Of a DNA stretch of 64,000 nt, positions 24,394 to 33,598 are shown piece by piece; the first letter of the stretch is position 1, and each line of letters opens with the position of its first letter. The stretch covers positions 744,001 through 808,000 of the forward strand of contig CAWBWT010000002.1 of the NCBI GenBank assembly GCA_963792675.1, written 5' to 3'. The translations under genes were made by a program, and so were the position numbers. The notes under the pieces were generated by a model. That model was not told the origin of the DNA, searched no databases, and worked only from the letters and a program-made list of their open reading frames with translations. The DNA is from JBBROS01 sp963792675 (lineage in GTDB: Bacteria; Pseudomonadota; Alphaproteobacteria; Acetobacterales; Acetobacteraceae).

Positions 24394-26190
24394 TCAGAAA
24401 ATAACCGGTTCGGGGACGGGCGCGCCGGCATCGGTGCGCAGGAAGTCGAAGTCGCAGCCCTCATTGGCCTGCTGCACGTGCTTGCTGAACGCGAGGCCGT
24501 ACCCGCGCTCATAGCGCGGCGGCGGCGGCGTCCAAGCGGCACGCCGCCGGGCCAGTTCGTCCGCCGGCACGTCCATGCTGATCGTGCGCGCATCGACGTC
24601 GATGCTGACCACGTCGCCCGTCCGCAGCAGCGCGAGCGGCCCGCCGATCCAGCTCTCCGGGCTCACATGCAGGACGCAGGCGCCATAGCTCGTCCCGCTC
24701 ATGCGCGCGTCCGACAGGCGCAGCATGTCGCGATGCCCCTCCTTCAGCAGCTTTTTCGGCATCGGCAGCATGCCCCATTCCGGCATCCCCGGCCCGCCTT
24801 GCGGCCCGGCGTTGCGCAGCACCAGCACGTGGTCGGCAGTGATGTCCCAGCTCTCGTCGTCCACCGCCTTCTTGAGGCTCGGGTAATCGTCGAACACCAT
24901 CGCCGGGCCGGAGTGCTTCAGGAAGCGCTGGTCCATCGCCGCCGGCTTGATCACGCAGCCATCCGGCGCGAGGTTGCCGTGCAGCACCGCGAGCGACCCC
25001 TCGCCATAGATCGGGTTCGACTGCGGCCGGATCACGTCGTCATTGTAGACCCGCGCGCCTTCGATGTTCTCGCCGAGCGTCCGCCCGGTCACCGTCAGGC
25101 ACGACAGGTCCAGGTGGTCGCGGATATTGTGCATCAGCGCCCGGATGCCGCCGGCGTAGAAGAAGTCCTCCATCAGGTACTGGTTGCCGCTCGGCCGCAC
25201 GTTGCCGATCACCGGCACACGCCGGCTGTAGCGCTCGAAATCCTCGAGCCCGACGTCTTGCCCGGCCCGCCGCGCCATCGCGATCAGGTGGATGATCGCG
25301 TTCGTCGAGCACCCCATAGCCATCGCCACCGCGATCGCGTTGCCGAACGCCGACCGCGTCTGGATCCGGCTCGGCTTCAGATCCTCCCACACCATGTCGA
25401 CGATCCGTCGCCCGCTTTCTGACGCCAGCCGGATATGCCCGGCATCCGCCGCCGGGATGCTCGACCCGCCCGGCAGCACCATTCCCACCGCCTCGGCGAT
25501 CGCGGTCATGGTGCTGGCCGTGCCCATCGTCATGCAGGTGCCGTAGCTGCGGGCGATGCCGCCCTCGACCCCGAGCCAATCCTGGTCGGTGATCTTCCCG
25601 GCCCGCAACTCGTCCCAGTATTTCCAGCTATCGCTGCCCGAACCCAGCGTCTTGCCCTGCCAGTTGCCGCGCAGCATCGGCCCGGCCGGCACGAAGATGG
25701 CCGGAATGTCCATGCTGGTCGCCCCCAGCAGCAATCCGGGCGTGGTCTTGTCGCACCCGCCCATCAGCACCGCGCCATCGATCGGATGCGAGCGCAGCAG
25801 CTCCTCCGTCTCCATCGCCAGCATGTTGCGATACATCATGCTGGTCGGCTTCACGTAGCTCTCTGACACCGACAGCGCCGGCAGCTCGACCGGGAACCCG
25901 CCCGCCATCAGCACGCCGCGTTTGACGTCCTCGACCCGCTGTTTGAAGTGCACGTGGCAGGGCTGCAGGTCGGACCAGGTGTTGACGATCGCGATGACCG
26001 GCTTGCCCGTCCATTCCTCCGGCGCGTAGCCCATCTGCATCGCCCGGCTGCGATGCCCGAACGAGCGCAGATCGGCCGGCCCGAACCAGCGCGCCGAGCG
26101 CAGCCCGGCTGGGCTCATGGTCCGCGAAAGCGGCTCCGCCGGGATCACTCCAGGCTCGAGCTGCGGGGGTGTCACAGGTTGGTCAGCCAT
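24394..26190 (-). CDS. IlvD/Edd-family sugar-acid dehydratase (arabinonate dehydratase-like)
   Basis: 598 residues, full length for the family. Three cysteines that ligate the [2Fe-2S] or [4Fe-4S] cluster are visible in LQPCHVHFK, VLMGGCDKTTPG and YGTCMTMGTAST. GPQGGPGMPEWGMLPMPKKL and LSDARMSGTSYGACVLHVSPE are family landmarks. The sequence is nearer to L-arabinonate/D-xylonate dehydratase than to dihydroxyacid dehydratase (IlvD), an inference from the GMLP and HVSPE contexts. It removes water from an aldonic acid to give a 2-keto-3-deoxy acid. It is probably co-transcribed with the RraA-like gene 3 bp downstream. Confidence 0.88.
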   Translation of the reverse strand: MADQPVTPPQLEPGVIPAEPLSRTMSPAGLRSARWFGPADLRSFGHRSRAMQMGYAPEEWTGKPVIAIVNTWSDLQPCHVHFKQRVEDVKRGVLMAGGFPVELPALSVSESYVKPTSMMYRNMLAMETEELLRSHPIDGAVLMGGCDKTTPGLLLGATSMDIPAIFVPAGPMLRGNWQGKTLGSGSDSWKYWDELRAGKITDQDWLGVEGGIARSYGTCMTMGTASTMTAIAEAVGMVLPGGSSIPAADAGHIRLASESGRRIVDMVWEDLKPSRIQTRSAFGNAIAVAMAMGCSTNAIIHLIAMARRAGQDVGLEDFERYSRRVPVIGNVRPSGNQYLMEDFFYAGGIRALMHNIRDHLDLSCLTVTGRTLGENIEGARVYNDDVIRPQSNPIYGEGSLAVLHGNLAPDGCVIKPAAMDQRFLKHSGPAMVFDDYPSLKKAVDDESWDITADHVLVLRNAGPQGGPGMPEWGMLPMPKKLLKEGHRDMLRLSDARMSGTSYGACVLHVSPESWIGGPLALLRTGDVVSIDVDARTISMDVPADELARRRAAWTPPPPRYERGYGLAFSKHVQQANEGCDFDFLRTDAGAPVPEPVIF

Positions 26191-26252
26191 TTCGTCCCTC
26201 GATCATCGTTCGCGGCCATCTGTTCGCTGGGGCCCGAGCCGCCCGTCGAAAC

Positions 26253-26335
26253 TGCCCGCCGCCGGACTCGAACCGGCAAGCCCTCACGGACATCGGATTT
26301 TAAGTCCGCTGCGTCTACCATTCCGCCAGGCGGGC
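26253..26335 (-). tRNA. tRNA-Leu (anticodon TAA)
   Basis: The 7-bp acceptor stem pairs GCCCGCC (5') with GGCGGGC (3'), with A as discriminator base. The anticodon arm reads GCGGACTTAAAATCCG with anticodon TAA, the T arm reads GCCGGTTCGAGTCCGGC, and a long variable arm identifies it as a class II tRNA. The length is 83 nt and CCA is not encoded. It lies between the dehydratase and the hydroxyacid dehydrogenase genes on the same strand. No prophage attachment was detected at it. Confidence 0.95.
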
Positions 26336-26351
26336 CAAGCCATCGAACTGA

Positions 26352-27266
26352 TCACGCCCCCTTAGCAATCTCGCACGCAATGTCCAGTGCCCGGCGGATC
26401 AGGGTCTGGCTCGCTTCCGGCGTCCGGAACGCGCTATGCGCCGACAGCGTCACGTTCGGCAGCGTCGCGAGCACGTCTCCGGGCGGCAGCGGCTCGGTGT
26501 CGAACACGTCGAGCGCCGCATGACCCAGCGCCCCGCTCCGCAGCGCAGCCACCATCGCCGCCGTGTCCACCACCGCACCCCGCGCCGTGTTGACCAGCAC
26601 CGCGCCGCGCCGCATCAGCGCCAATCGCTCCGCGCCGAGGAAGCCCCGCGTCTCATCCGTCAGCAGAAGATGCAGCGACACCACATGGCTCTCCGCCAGC
26701 AGCCGCTCGAGCGCCACGAACTCGACCCCGTCCGCGGTCCGCGCCGTCCGGTTCCAAGCCAGCACCCGCATCCCGCTGCCGCGCGCGATCCGCGCCACTT
26801 CCGCCGCGATGCCGCCAAACCCGATCAGCCCGATCGTCTTGCCGGTGAGTTGCACCCCCTCCGTGCGCAGCCACTGCCCGGTACGCACTCCTGCATCCAT
26901 CCGCGCCAGCCCGCGCGCCGCCGCCCACATCAGCGCGATCGCGTGCTCCGCAACCGCCGTATCGCCGTATCCCTTGATCGTGTGCACCGAAATGCCGAGA
27001 TCGGCCAGCGCCTCGGGATCCATGTAGCTGCGCGCGCCGGTACCGAGAAAGATGACGTGCCGCAGCCCCGCGCACCGCGCCATCGTCTCGGCCGGCATCG
27101 ACGTGTGGTCGTTGAACGCAAAACCGTAGCCGGCCAGCAGTTCCGGCAACGCCTCGGGCGCAACCTGGGCTTGCAGGTTCAGCGTCAATGCCGGATCGCT
27201 GGGCCGGGCCACGGCGTGATATACCTCGCCCAACTCGCCGCTCGCGTCCAGGAACAGACCTTTCAT
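26352..27266 (-). CDS. NAD-dependent D-2-hydroxyacid dehydrogenase
   Basis: 304 residues. The Rossmann signature is GLIGFGGIAAEVAR at about 145-158, with catalytic Arg in NTARGAVVD, Glu in DVFDTEPLPPGD and His in LSAHSAFRTP. The N-terminal catalytic half is short, as in the GyaR/phosphoglycerate-dehydrogenase-like group. It reduces 2-ketoacids such as glyoxylate, hydroxypyruvate or 2-keto sugar acids. Gene order with the dehydratase suggests that it acts on the same carbon source. Its start codon (27266) is interlocked with the divergent protease start (CATG), which is rare. Confidence 0.88.
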   Translation of the reverse strand: MKGLFLDASGELGEVYHAVARPSDPALTLNLQAQVAPEALPELLAGYGFAFNDHTSMPAETMARCAGLRHVIFLGTGARSYMDPEALADLGISVHTIKGYGDTAVAEHAIALMWAAARGLARMDAGVRTGQWLRTEGVQLTGKTIGLIGFGGIAAEVARIARGSGMRVLAWNRTARTADGVEFVALERLLAESHVVSLHLLLTDETRGFLGAERLALMRRGAVLVNTARGAVVDTAAMVAALRSGALGHAALDVFDTEPLPPGDVLATLPNVTLSAHSAFRTPEASQTLIRRALDIACEIAKGA

Positions 27267-28236
27267 GCGTCCCCCTCTATGTCAGCCGATCCTGCGCGAC
27301 CGGCCCGCGTCCGGCAACCCAGCCGCCTCCGCCACCCTCCGCCGCTCTCCTTCGCCACACTGGTTCGGGCTGGTCGTCGCACTTGCGGCGCTTGCCGGGC
27401 CAGCGGTGGCGCAGCGCAGCACCAGCCCGTTTGACACCGGCCCCGAGCCCACGGCCAAGCGCCCCTACGCCGGCCCGCAATACTCCGGCAAACCGCCGCC
27501 GCTCGGCAGTTCCGACGCGGCGCCGTCTCCATTCGCCGACGCCCCCCGCCTGCAACCCGCCACGCCCGACACCTCGGGCTTCCGCCCGCCTCCCGGCGCC
27601 CGACCGGCCAGCAGCGGCACCGGCTTCATCGTCGCCGAAGGCCGCGTGCTGACCAACAATCACGTCGTCGCCGAGTGCAGCGGCATGCTCGCCCGCAACG
27701 CCCGCGGCGTCCGCGTTCCCGCCCGCGTGCTCGCCACCGACCGCCGCCGTGACCTCGCGCTGCTGTCGGTGGCGCCCGATACCGGCCCCCCGCTCGCCTT
27801 CCGCGAGGCGCCGCCGGTGCACCGGGGCGAGGCGGTCATAACCTACGGCTACCCGCTCTCCGGCCTCGCCACCTCGGGCCCGACGCTCACGACCGGCGAC
27901 CTCAGCGCCCTAGCGGGCCTGCGCGACAACCCGACCAACTTCCAGATCACCGCCCCGGTGAACCCCGGCAACTCCGGCGGCCCGCTGTTCGACAGTCAGG
28001 GCAACGTCATCGGCGTCGTCGTCTCGAAGCTGAACGCCCTGCGTACCGCCGAGATGACCGGGGGCGACATCCCGCAGAACGTCAACTTCGCCATCAAGGG
28101 CACCGAGGCGCTCGCCTTCCTGCGCGCCAATGGGGTGCAGCCGCGTACCGTCGCGACAACCGGCCCCGACCGCCGCAACACCGAGATCGACGACATCGCC
28201 AACCCGTCCACCGTCCTGCTCGCATGCTACCGCTGA
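27265..28236 (+). CDS. Exported trypsin-like serine protease (S1C type)
   Basis: 323 residues. A hydrophobic segment (WFGLVVALAALAGPAVAQ) at about 33-50 is a signal sequence or anchor; a Pro/Ser-rich linker (about 50-115) follows. The catalytic triad is visible: His in LTNNHVVAEC, Asp in DRRRDLALLSV and Ser in PVNPGNSGGPLFDSQG. No PDZ domain is present, unlike DegP. Periplasmic location is likely. The ATG at 27265 shares bases with the start of the opposite gene, so another start cannot be excluded, but no other in-frame ATG precedes the signal segment. Confidence 0.82.
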   Translation: MRPPLCQPILRDRPASGNPAASATLRRSPSPHWFGLVVALAALAGPAVAQRSTSPFDTGPEPTAKRPYAGPQYSGKPPPLGSSDAAPSPFADAPRLQPATPDTSGFRPPPGARPASSGTGFIVAEGRVLTNNHVVAECSGMLARNARGVRVPARVLATDRRRDLALLSVAPDTGPPLAFREAPPVHRGEAVITYGYPLSGLATSGPTLTTGDLSALAGLRDNPTNFQITAPVNPGNSGGPLFDSQGNVIGVVVSKLNALRTAEMTGGDIPQNVNFAIKGTEALAFLRANGVQPRTVATTGPDRRNTEIDDIANPSTVLLACYR

Positions 28237-28249
28237 CCGGACGCTAGGC

Positions 28250-30070
28250 GTGGCTCGCCCGCCCTTCGCCTTCCCGGCGCGGCCCTCCGCGCATCCGCCG
28301 CCCGCCCCGGCCGCCGCCCGTCCCCGTCGTCGTACGCTGGGCTGGCGCCTGCTGCGCTGGGCCGTGATCCTCGCCGTCTGGCTCGGCCTCGCCGGCGGCC
28401 TGGCCCTGCTCTGGCTGGCCCGGGACCTGCCGCGGCCCGAGACCGCGCTCGACACCGCCCGCCGCCCCGGCCTCACTTTGCTCGACCGCGGCGGCCGCGC
28501 CTTCGCCACCTACGGCGATGTCGTCGGCGAGCCCTTGCGTCTCACCGACCTGCCGCGCGCCCTCCCGGCCGCCGCCGTCGCCGTGGAGGACCGCCGCTTC
28601 TGGTCGCACCCCGGCATCGACCTGCTCGGCATCGCCCGCGCCGCCGCGGTCAACCTGCGCGCCGGTCGCCTGGTCCAGGGCGGCTCCACCATCACCCAGC
28701 AAGTCGCCAAGAACCTCTTTCTCACCAACGCCCGCACCTTCCGCCGCAAGGTGCAGGAGCTCATGCTGACGCTCTGGCTCGAGCGCACCTTCAGCAAGGC
28801 CGAGATTCTCGAGATCTGGCTCAACCGGGTCTACCTCGGCTCCGGCGCTTGGGGCATCGACGCCGCCGCGCACATGTATTTCGGCATCTCCGCCCGCAAG
28901 CTCTCCCTATGGCAGAGTGCCGTACTGGCCGGGCTGCCGCGCGCGCCCTCCCGCTTCAACCCGCGCACCGACCCCGCCGCTGCCGCCGCCCGCGGCCGCG
29001 AGGTGCTGGCCGCCATGGCCGCCACCGGCGCCATCTCGAAACAGGAAGCCGAACTCGCCGCGTCGCAGATCGCCTTCCCACAGCGCCCGTCCACCGCCGG
29101 CTGGTTCGCCGATTGGGTCGCCGACGCCTCGCCCACCCTCATTCCCGCCGGTTCCGACGCCGTGCTGCGCACCACGCTCGACCCGCGCCTGCAGGCGGTC
29201 GCCGAGACCCGGCTCGCCGCCTTGCTCGACGGGCCCGGCGTCGCGGCCGGGGTAGGGCAGGGCGCCATCATCGTGCTCGACGCCGGCACCGGCGCCGTCC
29301 GCGCCATGGTCGGCGGCCGCGACTGGCACGCCAGCCCCTACAACCGCGCCGTCGCCGCCCGCCGCCAACCAGGCTCCGCCTTCAAGCCGGTCGTCTGGCT
29401 CGCCGCCCTCGAGCGTGGCCTCCACCCCGACGACACCGTGCTCGACGCGCCGATCCGCATCGGCACGTGGAACCCACAGAACTTCGATAACGCCTTCCAC
29501 GGCGAGGTCACGCTCGAGGAGGCGCTCGCCCAATCGCTCAACACCGCCTCCATCCGCCTCGCGCAGGGCGCCGGCGGGCCGGCCGCGGTGATCGCCGTCG
29601 CCCGCCGCCTCGGCATCGCCGACCCGCTGCCCGACGATCTCTCGCTCGCCCTCGGCACCGGCGAAGTCGGCGTGCTCGAACTCGCCGGCGCCTATGCCGC
29701 CATCTTCAACGGCGGCCGCCGCGTCACCCCGCTCGGCGTCGAGAGCGCCGAGGCCGACCGCAAGCCCGTCCCCATAACCCGGCCGCCAATGGACCGCGTG
29801 GTCGACAGCGCCCGCGCCGCCGAGATGACCCGCATGCTGGCCGGCGTCGTCTCCCACGGCAGCGGCCGCGCCGCCGCCATCCCAGGCCGCTTCGTCGCCG
29901 GCAAGACCGGCACCACGCAGGATTTCCGCGACGCATGGTTCGTCGGCGAGGTCGGTACCACCGTCATCGCCGTCTGGCTCGGCAACGACGACGCCCACGC
30001 CATGCGCAACGTCAGCGGCAGCGGCCTGCCCACCCGCCTGTTCCATGACATCGCGATGGAGGTAAAATGA
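28250..30070 (+). CDS. Class A penicillin-binding protein (bifunctional)
   Basis: 606 residues from the GTG at 28250, 14 bp after the protease stop; a longer in-frame reading overlaps that gene. A cytoplasmic basic segment and one membrane span (about 40-60) precede a glycosyltransferase-51 domain with AVEDRRFWSHPGID and GGSTITQQVAKNLFL. The transpeptidase domain carries SxxK in PGSAFKP, the SxN motif SLN and KTGTT. It polymerises and crosslinks peptidoglycan. It is shorter than PBP1a and closer to PbpF/PBP1C-type proteins. The protease gene directly upstream may be co-transcribed. Confidence 0.92.
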   Translation: MARPPFAFPARPSAHPPPAPAAARPRRRTLGWRLLRWAVILAVWLGLAGGLALLWLARDLPRPETALDTARRPGLTLLDRGGRAFATYGDVVGEPLRLTDLPRALPAAAVAVEDRRFWSHPGIDLLGIARAAAVNLRAGRLVQGGSTITQQVAKNLFLTNARTFRRKVQELMLTLWLERTFSKAEILEIWLNRVYLGSGAWGIDAAAHMYFGISARKLSLWQSAVLAGLPRAPSRFNPRTDPAAAAARGREVLAAMAATGAISKQEAELAASQIAFPQRPSTAGWFADWVADASPTLIPAGSDAVLRTTLDPRLQAVAETRLAALLDGPGVAAGVGQGAIIVLDAGTGAVRAMVGGRDWHASPYNRAVAARRQPGSAFKPVVWLAALERGLHPDDTVLDAPIRIGTWNPQNFDNAFHGEVTLEEALAQSLNTASIRLAQGAGGPAAVIAVARRLGIADPLPDDLSLALGTGEVGVLELAGAYAAIFNGGRRVTPLGVESAEADRKPVPITRPPMDRVVDSARAAEMTRMLAGVVSHGSGRAAAIPGRFVAGKTGTTQDFRDAWFVGEVGTTVIAVWLGNDDAHAMRNVSGSGLPTRLFHDIAMEVK

Positions 30071-30131
30071 TTCCCCTCAGCGCAACCGCATGCCAGATCG
30101 TGAGTCACGTCATCTCAGCCGGAGCAAGTTC

Positions 30132-30527
30132 ATGATGCCCAGAATGGCCCTTCTTCTCGCGCTGCCGCTCGCGCTATCGGCCTGCGCCGCCCTTCAGCGC
30201 GACGAGATCGGCGACAAGGAGAACACCCTGGCCGCGGCCGGTTTCGTCGTCCGCCCGGCGAACAGCGACACGCAGATGGGTATGCTCCGCAGCCTGCCGG
30301 CCAACCGCATCTCGCAGCGGATCGAGGGCAGCCACGTCTCCTACCTCTACCCCGACCCGGTCGTCTGCCACTGCCTTTACGTCGGCGGTCAAGCGGCGTA
30401 CGGCCGCTACCAGCAGATGGCAATCCAGCAGCGCATCGCCCGCGACCAGATCGAAGCCGCCCAGCTCAACTCCGACTTCGCCTGGGATTGGGGTCCCTGG
30501 GGCGGCTACGGGCCGGGCTTCTACTGA
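30132..30527 (+). CDS. Small lipoprotein
   Basis: 131 residues from the ATG at 30132 with GGAGC 6 bases upstream. The lipobox is LALSAC with acylation at about Cys17. The mature part includes HVSYLYPDPVVCHCLYVG, which has two further Cys, and a coiled-coil-like helix (QQMAIQQRIARDQIEAAQL), then a Trp/Gly-rich end (DWGPWGGYGPGFY). Function unknown. It probably follows the PBP gene in the same transcript; a GC hairpin (AACCGG/CCGGTT at 30535-30552) after the stop may terminate it. Confidence 0.7.
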   Translation: MMPRMALLLALPLALSACAALQRDEIGDKENTLAAAGFVVRPANSDTQMGMLRSLPANRISQRIEGSHVSYLYPDPVVCHCLYVGGQAAYGRYQQMAIQQRIARDQIEAAQLNSDFAWDWGPWGGYGPGFY

Positions 30528-30599
30528 GCCCGCAAACCGGCTTCGCCCGGTTGAGATCGCGCAGCGATCCGGGCGAGTAGCCGCGCGAACCAAATCGGT

Positions 30600-32210
30600 T
30601 CAGAACGCCGCCTGCGCCCGCAACGCCACGGCCTGGATCCGCTGCCCGATCTGCGTCGTGCCCGCCGGGTTGAGCCGGTCGACATTGATGATGTCGTAAT
30701 CCAGCATGAGGCGCAGGAAGTCGTTCGGATACCAATTCACGCCGACCGCGTAGACGTCCTGCGACCCGCCATACACCCCGCCGGTCGTCGCCGCCGCCAC
30801 CCCGCGGGTGACCTTGTCGTTCAAGTCGATGTGGCTGTACCGTCCTACCAGCTCGAACGCACCATAGCCGCCATCCTTGGGCGAGAACGGCCGCTCCGGA
30901 TGCGGGCTTCCGAACGCCGCAGCGCTCGGGATGTACTTTCGTGGTTCGCCGGTCATGACCCAGCTCGCCTCGGCATAGCCGCCGCTGAACTCCAGCCCCG
31001 GTGTCTGCGCCGACGCCCCGCCATTCGTCCGGTCCACCCCGATCCGGATGTACTCGCCCTGCACCAGCACGTTGCGCCACCGCAGCGCCAGCTCAGGCCC
31101 ATACGTGTAGGCGCTGCGGGCATTGAGGCTGCCCGTGCTGACCAGGCGGTTGTTGTCGATCCGCAGCTCCGGCCGGTCCTGCACAGTCAAGGTCTGCCCC
31201 GTGCTCGTGCGCTGGATGCGGAACGCGTCCGACGCCGAGAACCCGGCGTGCAAGTCCCAGTCGTCCGTCGCGACCGGACGGCCCGCCACGCGCAGCGTCG
31301 CCCCGGTCTGCTGCGGCTGCGCCAAGGCCGTCGTCTGGCTGCCATACGGCGCCCCGGTCAGCGCGGCGGCGAGGAAATAGCGGTCCTGTGCCCATCGCAA
31401 GCTCGCCGACGAGCGCGCGTCGCCGCCGGCGATGTTGCGCGACGCCTCGACGATGCTCGGCCGCTCGAGGAAGAAGAAGTCGTTCGAGCTCTCGCTATCG
31501 CCCAGCGTCAGCCACGGCTTGAAATACCCGAGCGTCGCCGTCAGTCCCCGAACCGGCGCCCAGTTGATGTTTGCTTCGTAGAGTGACGGCGTTCCGTCCG
31601 GTGAGTTGCCGAAATCGGGCGTGATGTTGATCTGGAAATCGTCATACTTGAACACGAACGGCAGCCGCGCCCGCCGCAGGTTCTCGCCGAACGTGTTCAG
31701 CCGGGGGACGCCGCGGTTGTCCGGGGTGTTGCGGCTGCCCTGGAAATACCCGCCGAGGTCGTAATGCAGCTGCAGCCCGACCGCCGCCGAAAAGCGGCCG
31801 TCATTCGACGTAAAGGTCGGCCGGCCCGCTGGGAAGCTGACCCCGCCCGGATTGACCGGTGCCGGCGCGCCACGCGGCGGCGCCACGCTGCTGGGCGGCC
31901 CGTTCGGATCGATCCCACCGCCGCTCGCCTGCTGCACGCCCCCCCCACCTTGACCGCCGCCCGCTTGACTGCTGCCTCCCGCACCGCCGGCGGCCCCGCG
32001 TCCCGCCGGCGCCTGCGCCTCGCGTTGCCGCGTGGCCCGCAACTGGGCGTTGCTGGCGTTGAGGTCGCGCCGCACCCGCGCCAGTTCGGATTGCAGTGCG
32101 CGGATTTGCGCTTCGATCGCAGAAAGGCGGGGGTCCTCCTGCGCCATCGCCGGGGTGGCCAGCGCCGTGCCGGCCAGCAGGGCTGCAGCAAGGATGCGGA
32201 CGGGGTTCAT
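30600..32210 (-). CDS. Phosphate-selective porin-type outer membrane protein (OprO/OprP family)
   Basis: 536 residues. It has a signal peptide (RILAAALLAGTALATPAMAQ), a coiled-coil/charged stretch (ALQSELARVRRDLNASNAQL) that may trimerise, and a Gly/Ser-rich linker. Then comes a beta-barrel region with repeated aromatic strand ends (VGLQLHYDLGGYFQGSR, LMLDYDIINVDRLNP). It finishes in QAVALRAQAAF with a C-terminal Phe, as expected for BAM recognition. The family gives anion- or phosphate-selective diffusion across the outer membrane. There is no pho box visible in the 152-bp gap upstream. Confidence 0.88.
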   Translation of the reverse strand: MNPVRILAAALLAGTALATPAMAQEDPRLSAIEAQIRALQSELARVRRDLNASNAQLRATRQREAQAPAGRGAAGGAGGSSQAGGGQGGGGVQQASGGGIDPNGPPSSVAPPRGAPAPVNPGGVSFPAGRPTFTSNDGRFSAAVGLQLHYDLGGYFQGSRNTPDNRGVPRLNTFGENLRRARLPFVFKYDDFQINITPDFGNSPDGTPSLYEANINWAPVRGLTATLGYFKPWLTLGDSESSNDFFFLERPSIVEASRNIAGGDARSSASLRWAQDRYFLAAALTGAPYGSQTTALAQPQQTGATLRVAGRPVATDDWDLHAGFSASDAFRIQRTSTGQTLTVQDRPELRIDNNRLVSTGSLNARSAYTYGPELALRWRNVLVQGEYIRIGVDRTNGGASAQTPGLEFSGGYAEASWVMTGEPRKYIPSAAAFGSPHPERPFSPKDGGYGAFELVGRYSHIDLNDKVTRGVAAATTGGVYGGSQDVYAVGVNWYPNDFLRLMLDYDIINVDRLNPAGTTQIGQRIQAVALRAQAAF

Positions 32211-32362
32211 CGCACAGGCTCCACGTTCGGTATCACCCCACGTGTTGCCGGTTCAGACGACGAGCGCGTTACAACATCGCGTCAGGCGCATGAAGCCCGG
32301 CGAGTCCCGGCCAGCAAATTGAGACGTGTTGCCGCCGTGCCACGGACCGTTTCGGCGCATGA

Positions 32363-33598
32363 TCAACGTCGTGCGGCACCTACCGCCGAGAGATCCAGCC
32401 GACGCAGCTGCGGAAACAGCAACGCCGTCCCCGCCACCACGGCAAGGGTCACCACGCCCCCCGTCCAAATCGCCGCCGGCACGCCGAACAGGCTCGCGGC
32501 CATGCCGCTTTCGAACGCGCCCAGCTCGTTGCTCGATCCCACGAACACGCCCTTGACCGCCGCGATCCGCCCGCGCATCCCCTCCGGCGACGCCAGCCGC
32601 AGGATCGCCCGCCGGATCACCACGCTGGTCCCGTCGCACAGCCCCGCCACGAACAGCGCCGCCACCGACAGCCACAGCACCCGCGATAGCCCGAACACCA
32701 CGATCGCCGCTCCGAACCCGCCAATCACCAGCAGCAGCGCCTGTCCCGCCTGCCGCTGCGGCAGCAGCCGCCCGGCCAACATCGCCGCAATCAGCGACCC
32801 GGCCGCACTCGCGCTGCGCAGTACCCCGAACCCGGTTGGCCCCACATGCAGGATGTCCGTCGCCACCGCCGGCAGCAGCGCGGTCGCGCCGCCGAAGAAC
32901 ACCGCGAACAAATCGAGCAGCATCGACCCCAGCAGCAGCTGGTCGTGCCACACGAACCGCACCCCTTCGATGATGCGCGGTACCACACCCTGCTCGTCCC
33001 GCACCACCACCGGCTGCGACGCATCCGGCACCGGCAGCAGCGCCAGCAGCGATCCCGCGAACAAGCCTCCGATCGCCGCATAGGTGGCCGCCGGCCCGAA
33101 CGCCGCCCAGGCGAAGCCCCCCACCGCCGGCCCGAGCACCATCGCCAACCGCCCCGACGTCGCCAGCATCGCCGTGCCGCGCACCAGCGCATGCAGCGGC
33201 ACCACCTGCGCTTCCAGCCCGGCCGCCGCCGGGTCCTCGAACGCCCGCACCACCCCCAGCAGGAACGCGATGGCAAACAACGGCCCGACCGCGTCCGCCG
33301 CCCACGCCGACACCATGGCCGCGCCGAGCGCGAGCAGCGTGAACCCGGCCGACGTCAGCAGCAGGATCGCCCGCCGCCTGTGCCGGTCGGCCACGTGCCC
33401 GCCATACAGCACCAGCCCGACACCCGGGACCGCCTCGATCAGCCCCAGCCAGCCCAGGTCCAGCGGATCACCGGTGATCGCGAACACCTGAAACCCCAGC
33501 AGCACGGCCATCGCCGACGAAGCCAGCCGCTCCAGCACGTTCGACACCAGCACCGCACGGAACACCGGGTCGGCCAGCAACCGCGCCGGCGGCCTCAC
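32363..33598 (-). CDS. Major facilitator transporter (EntS/NreB-like group)
   Basis: 411 residues beginning at a GTG (33598) that overlaps the stop of the upstream metalloprotease gene (GTGA). Ten to twelve membrane spans are visible, with the MFS loop motif DRHRRRAILLLTSAG after helix 2 and GLCDGTSVVIRRAILRL in the second half. The overall pattern matches the EntS/DHA3 drug or siderophore exporter group. A longer in-frame reading of 808 codons upstream is an antisense/alternative-frame artefact. Substrate unknown. Operon with the YgjP-type gene. Confidence 0.85.
   Translation of the reverse strand: MRPPARLLADPVFRAVLVSNVLERLASSAMAVLLGFQVFAITGDPLDLGWLGLIEAVPGVGLVLYGGHVADRHRRRAILLLTSAGFTLLALGAAMVSAWAADAVGPLFAIAFLLGVVRAFEDPAAAGLEAQVVPLHALVRGTAMLATSGRLAMVLGPAVGGFAWAAFGPAATYAAIGGLFAGSLLALLPVPDASQPVVVRDEQGVVPRIIEGVRFVWHDQLLLGSMLLDLFAVFFGGATALLPAVATDILHVGPTGFGVLRSASAAGSLIAAMLAGRLLPQRQAGQALLLVIGGFGAAIVVFGLSRVLWLSVAALFVAGLCDGTSVVIRRAILRLASPEGMRGRIAAVKGVFVGSSNELGAFESGMAASLFGVPAAIWTGGVVTLAVVAGTALLFPQLRRLDLSAVGAARR

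Noticed and set aside
26253..26335. tRNA-Leu as prophage attachment site
   Set aside because: It lies more than 5 kb from the prophage genes, with host catabolic genes between, and no duplicated tRNA 3' end was seen.
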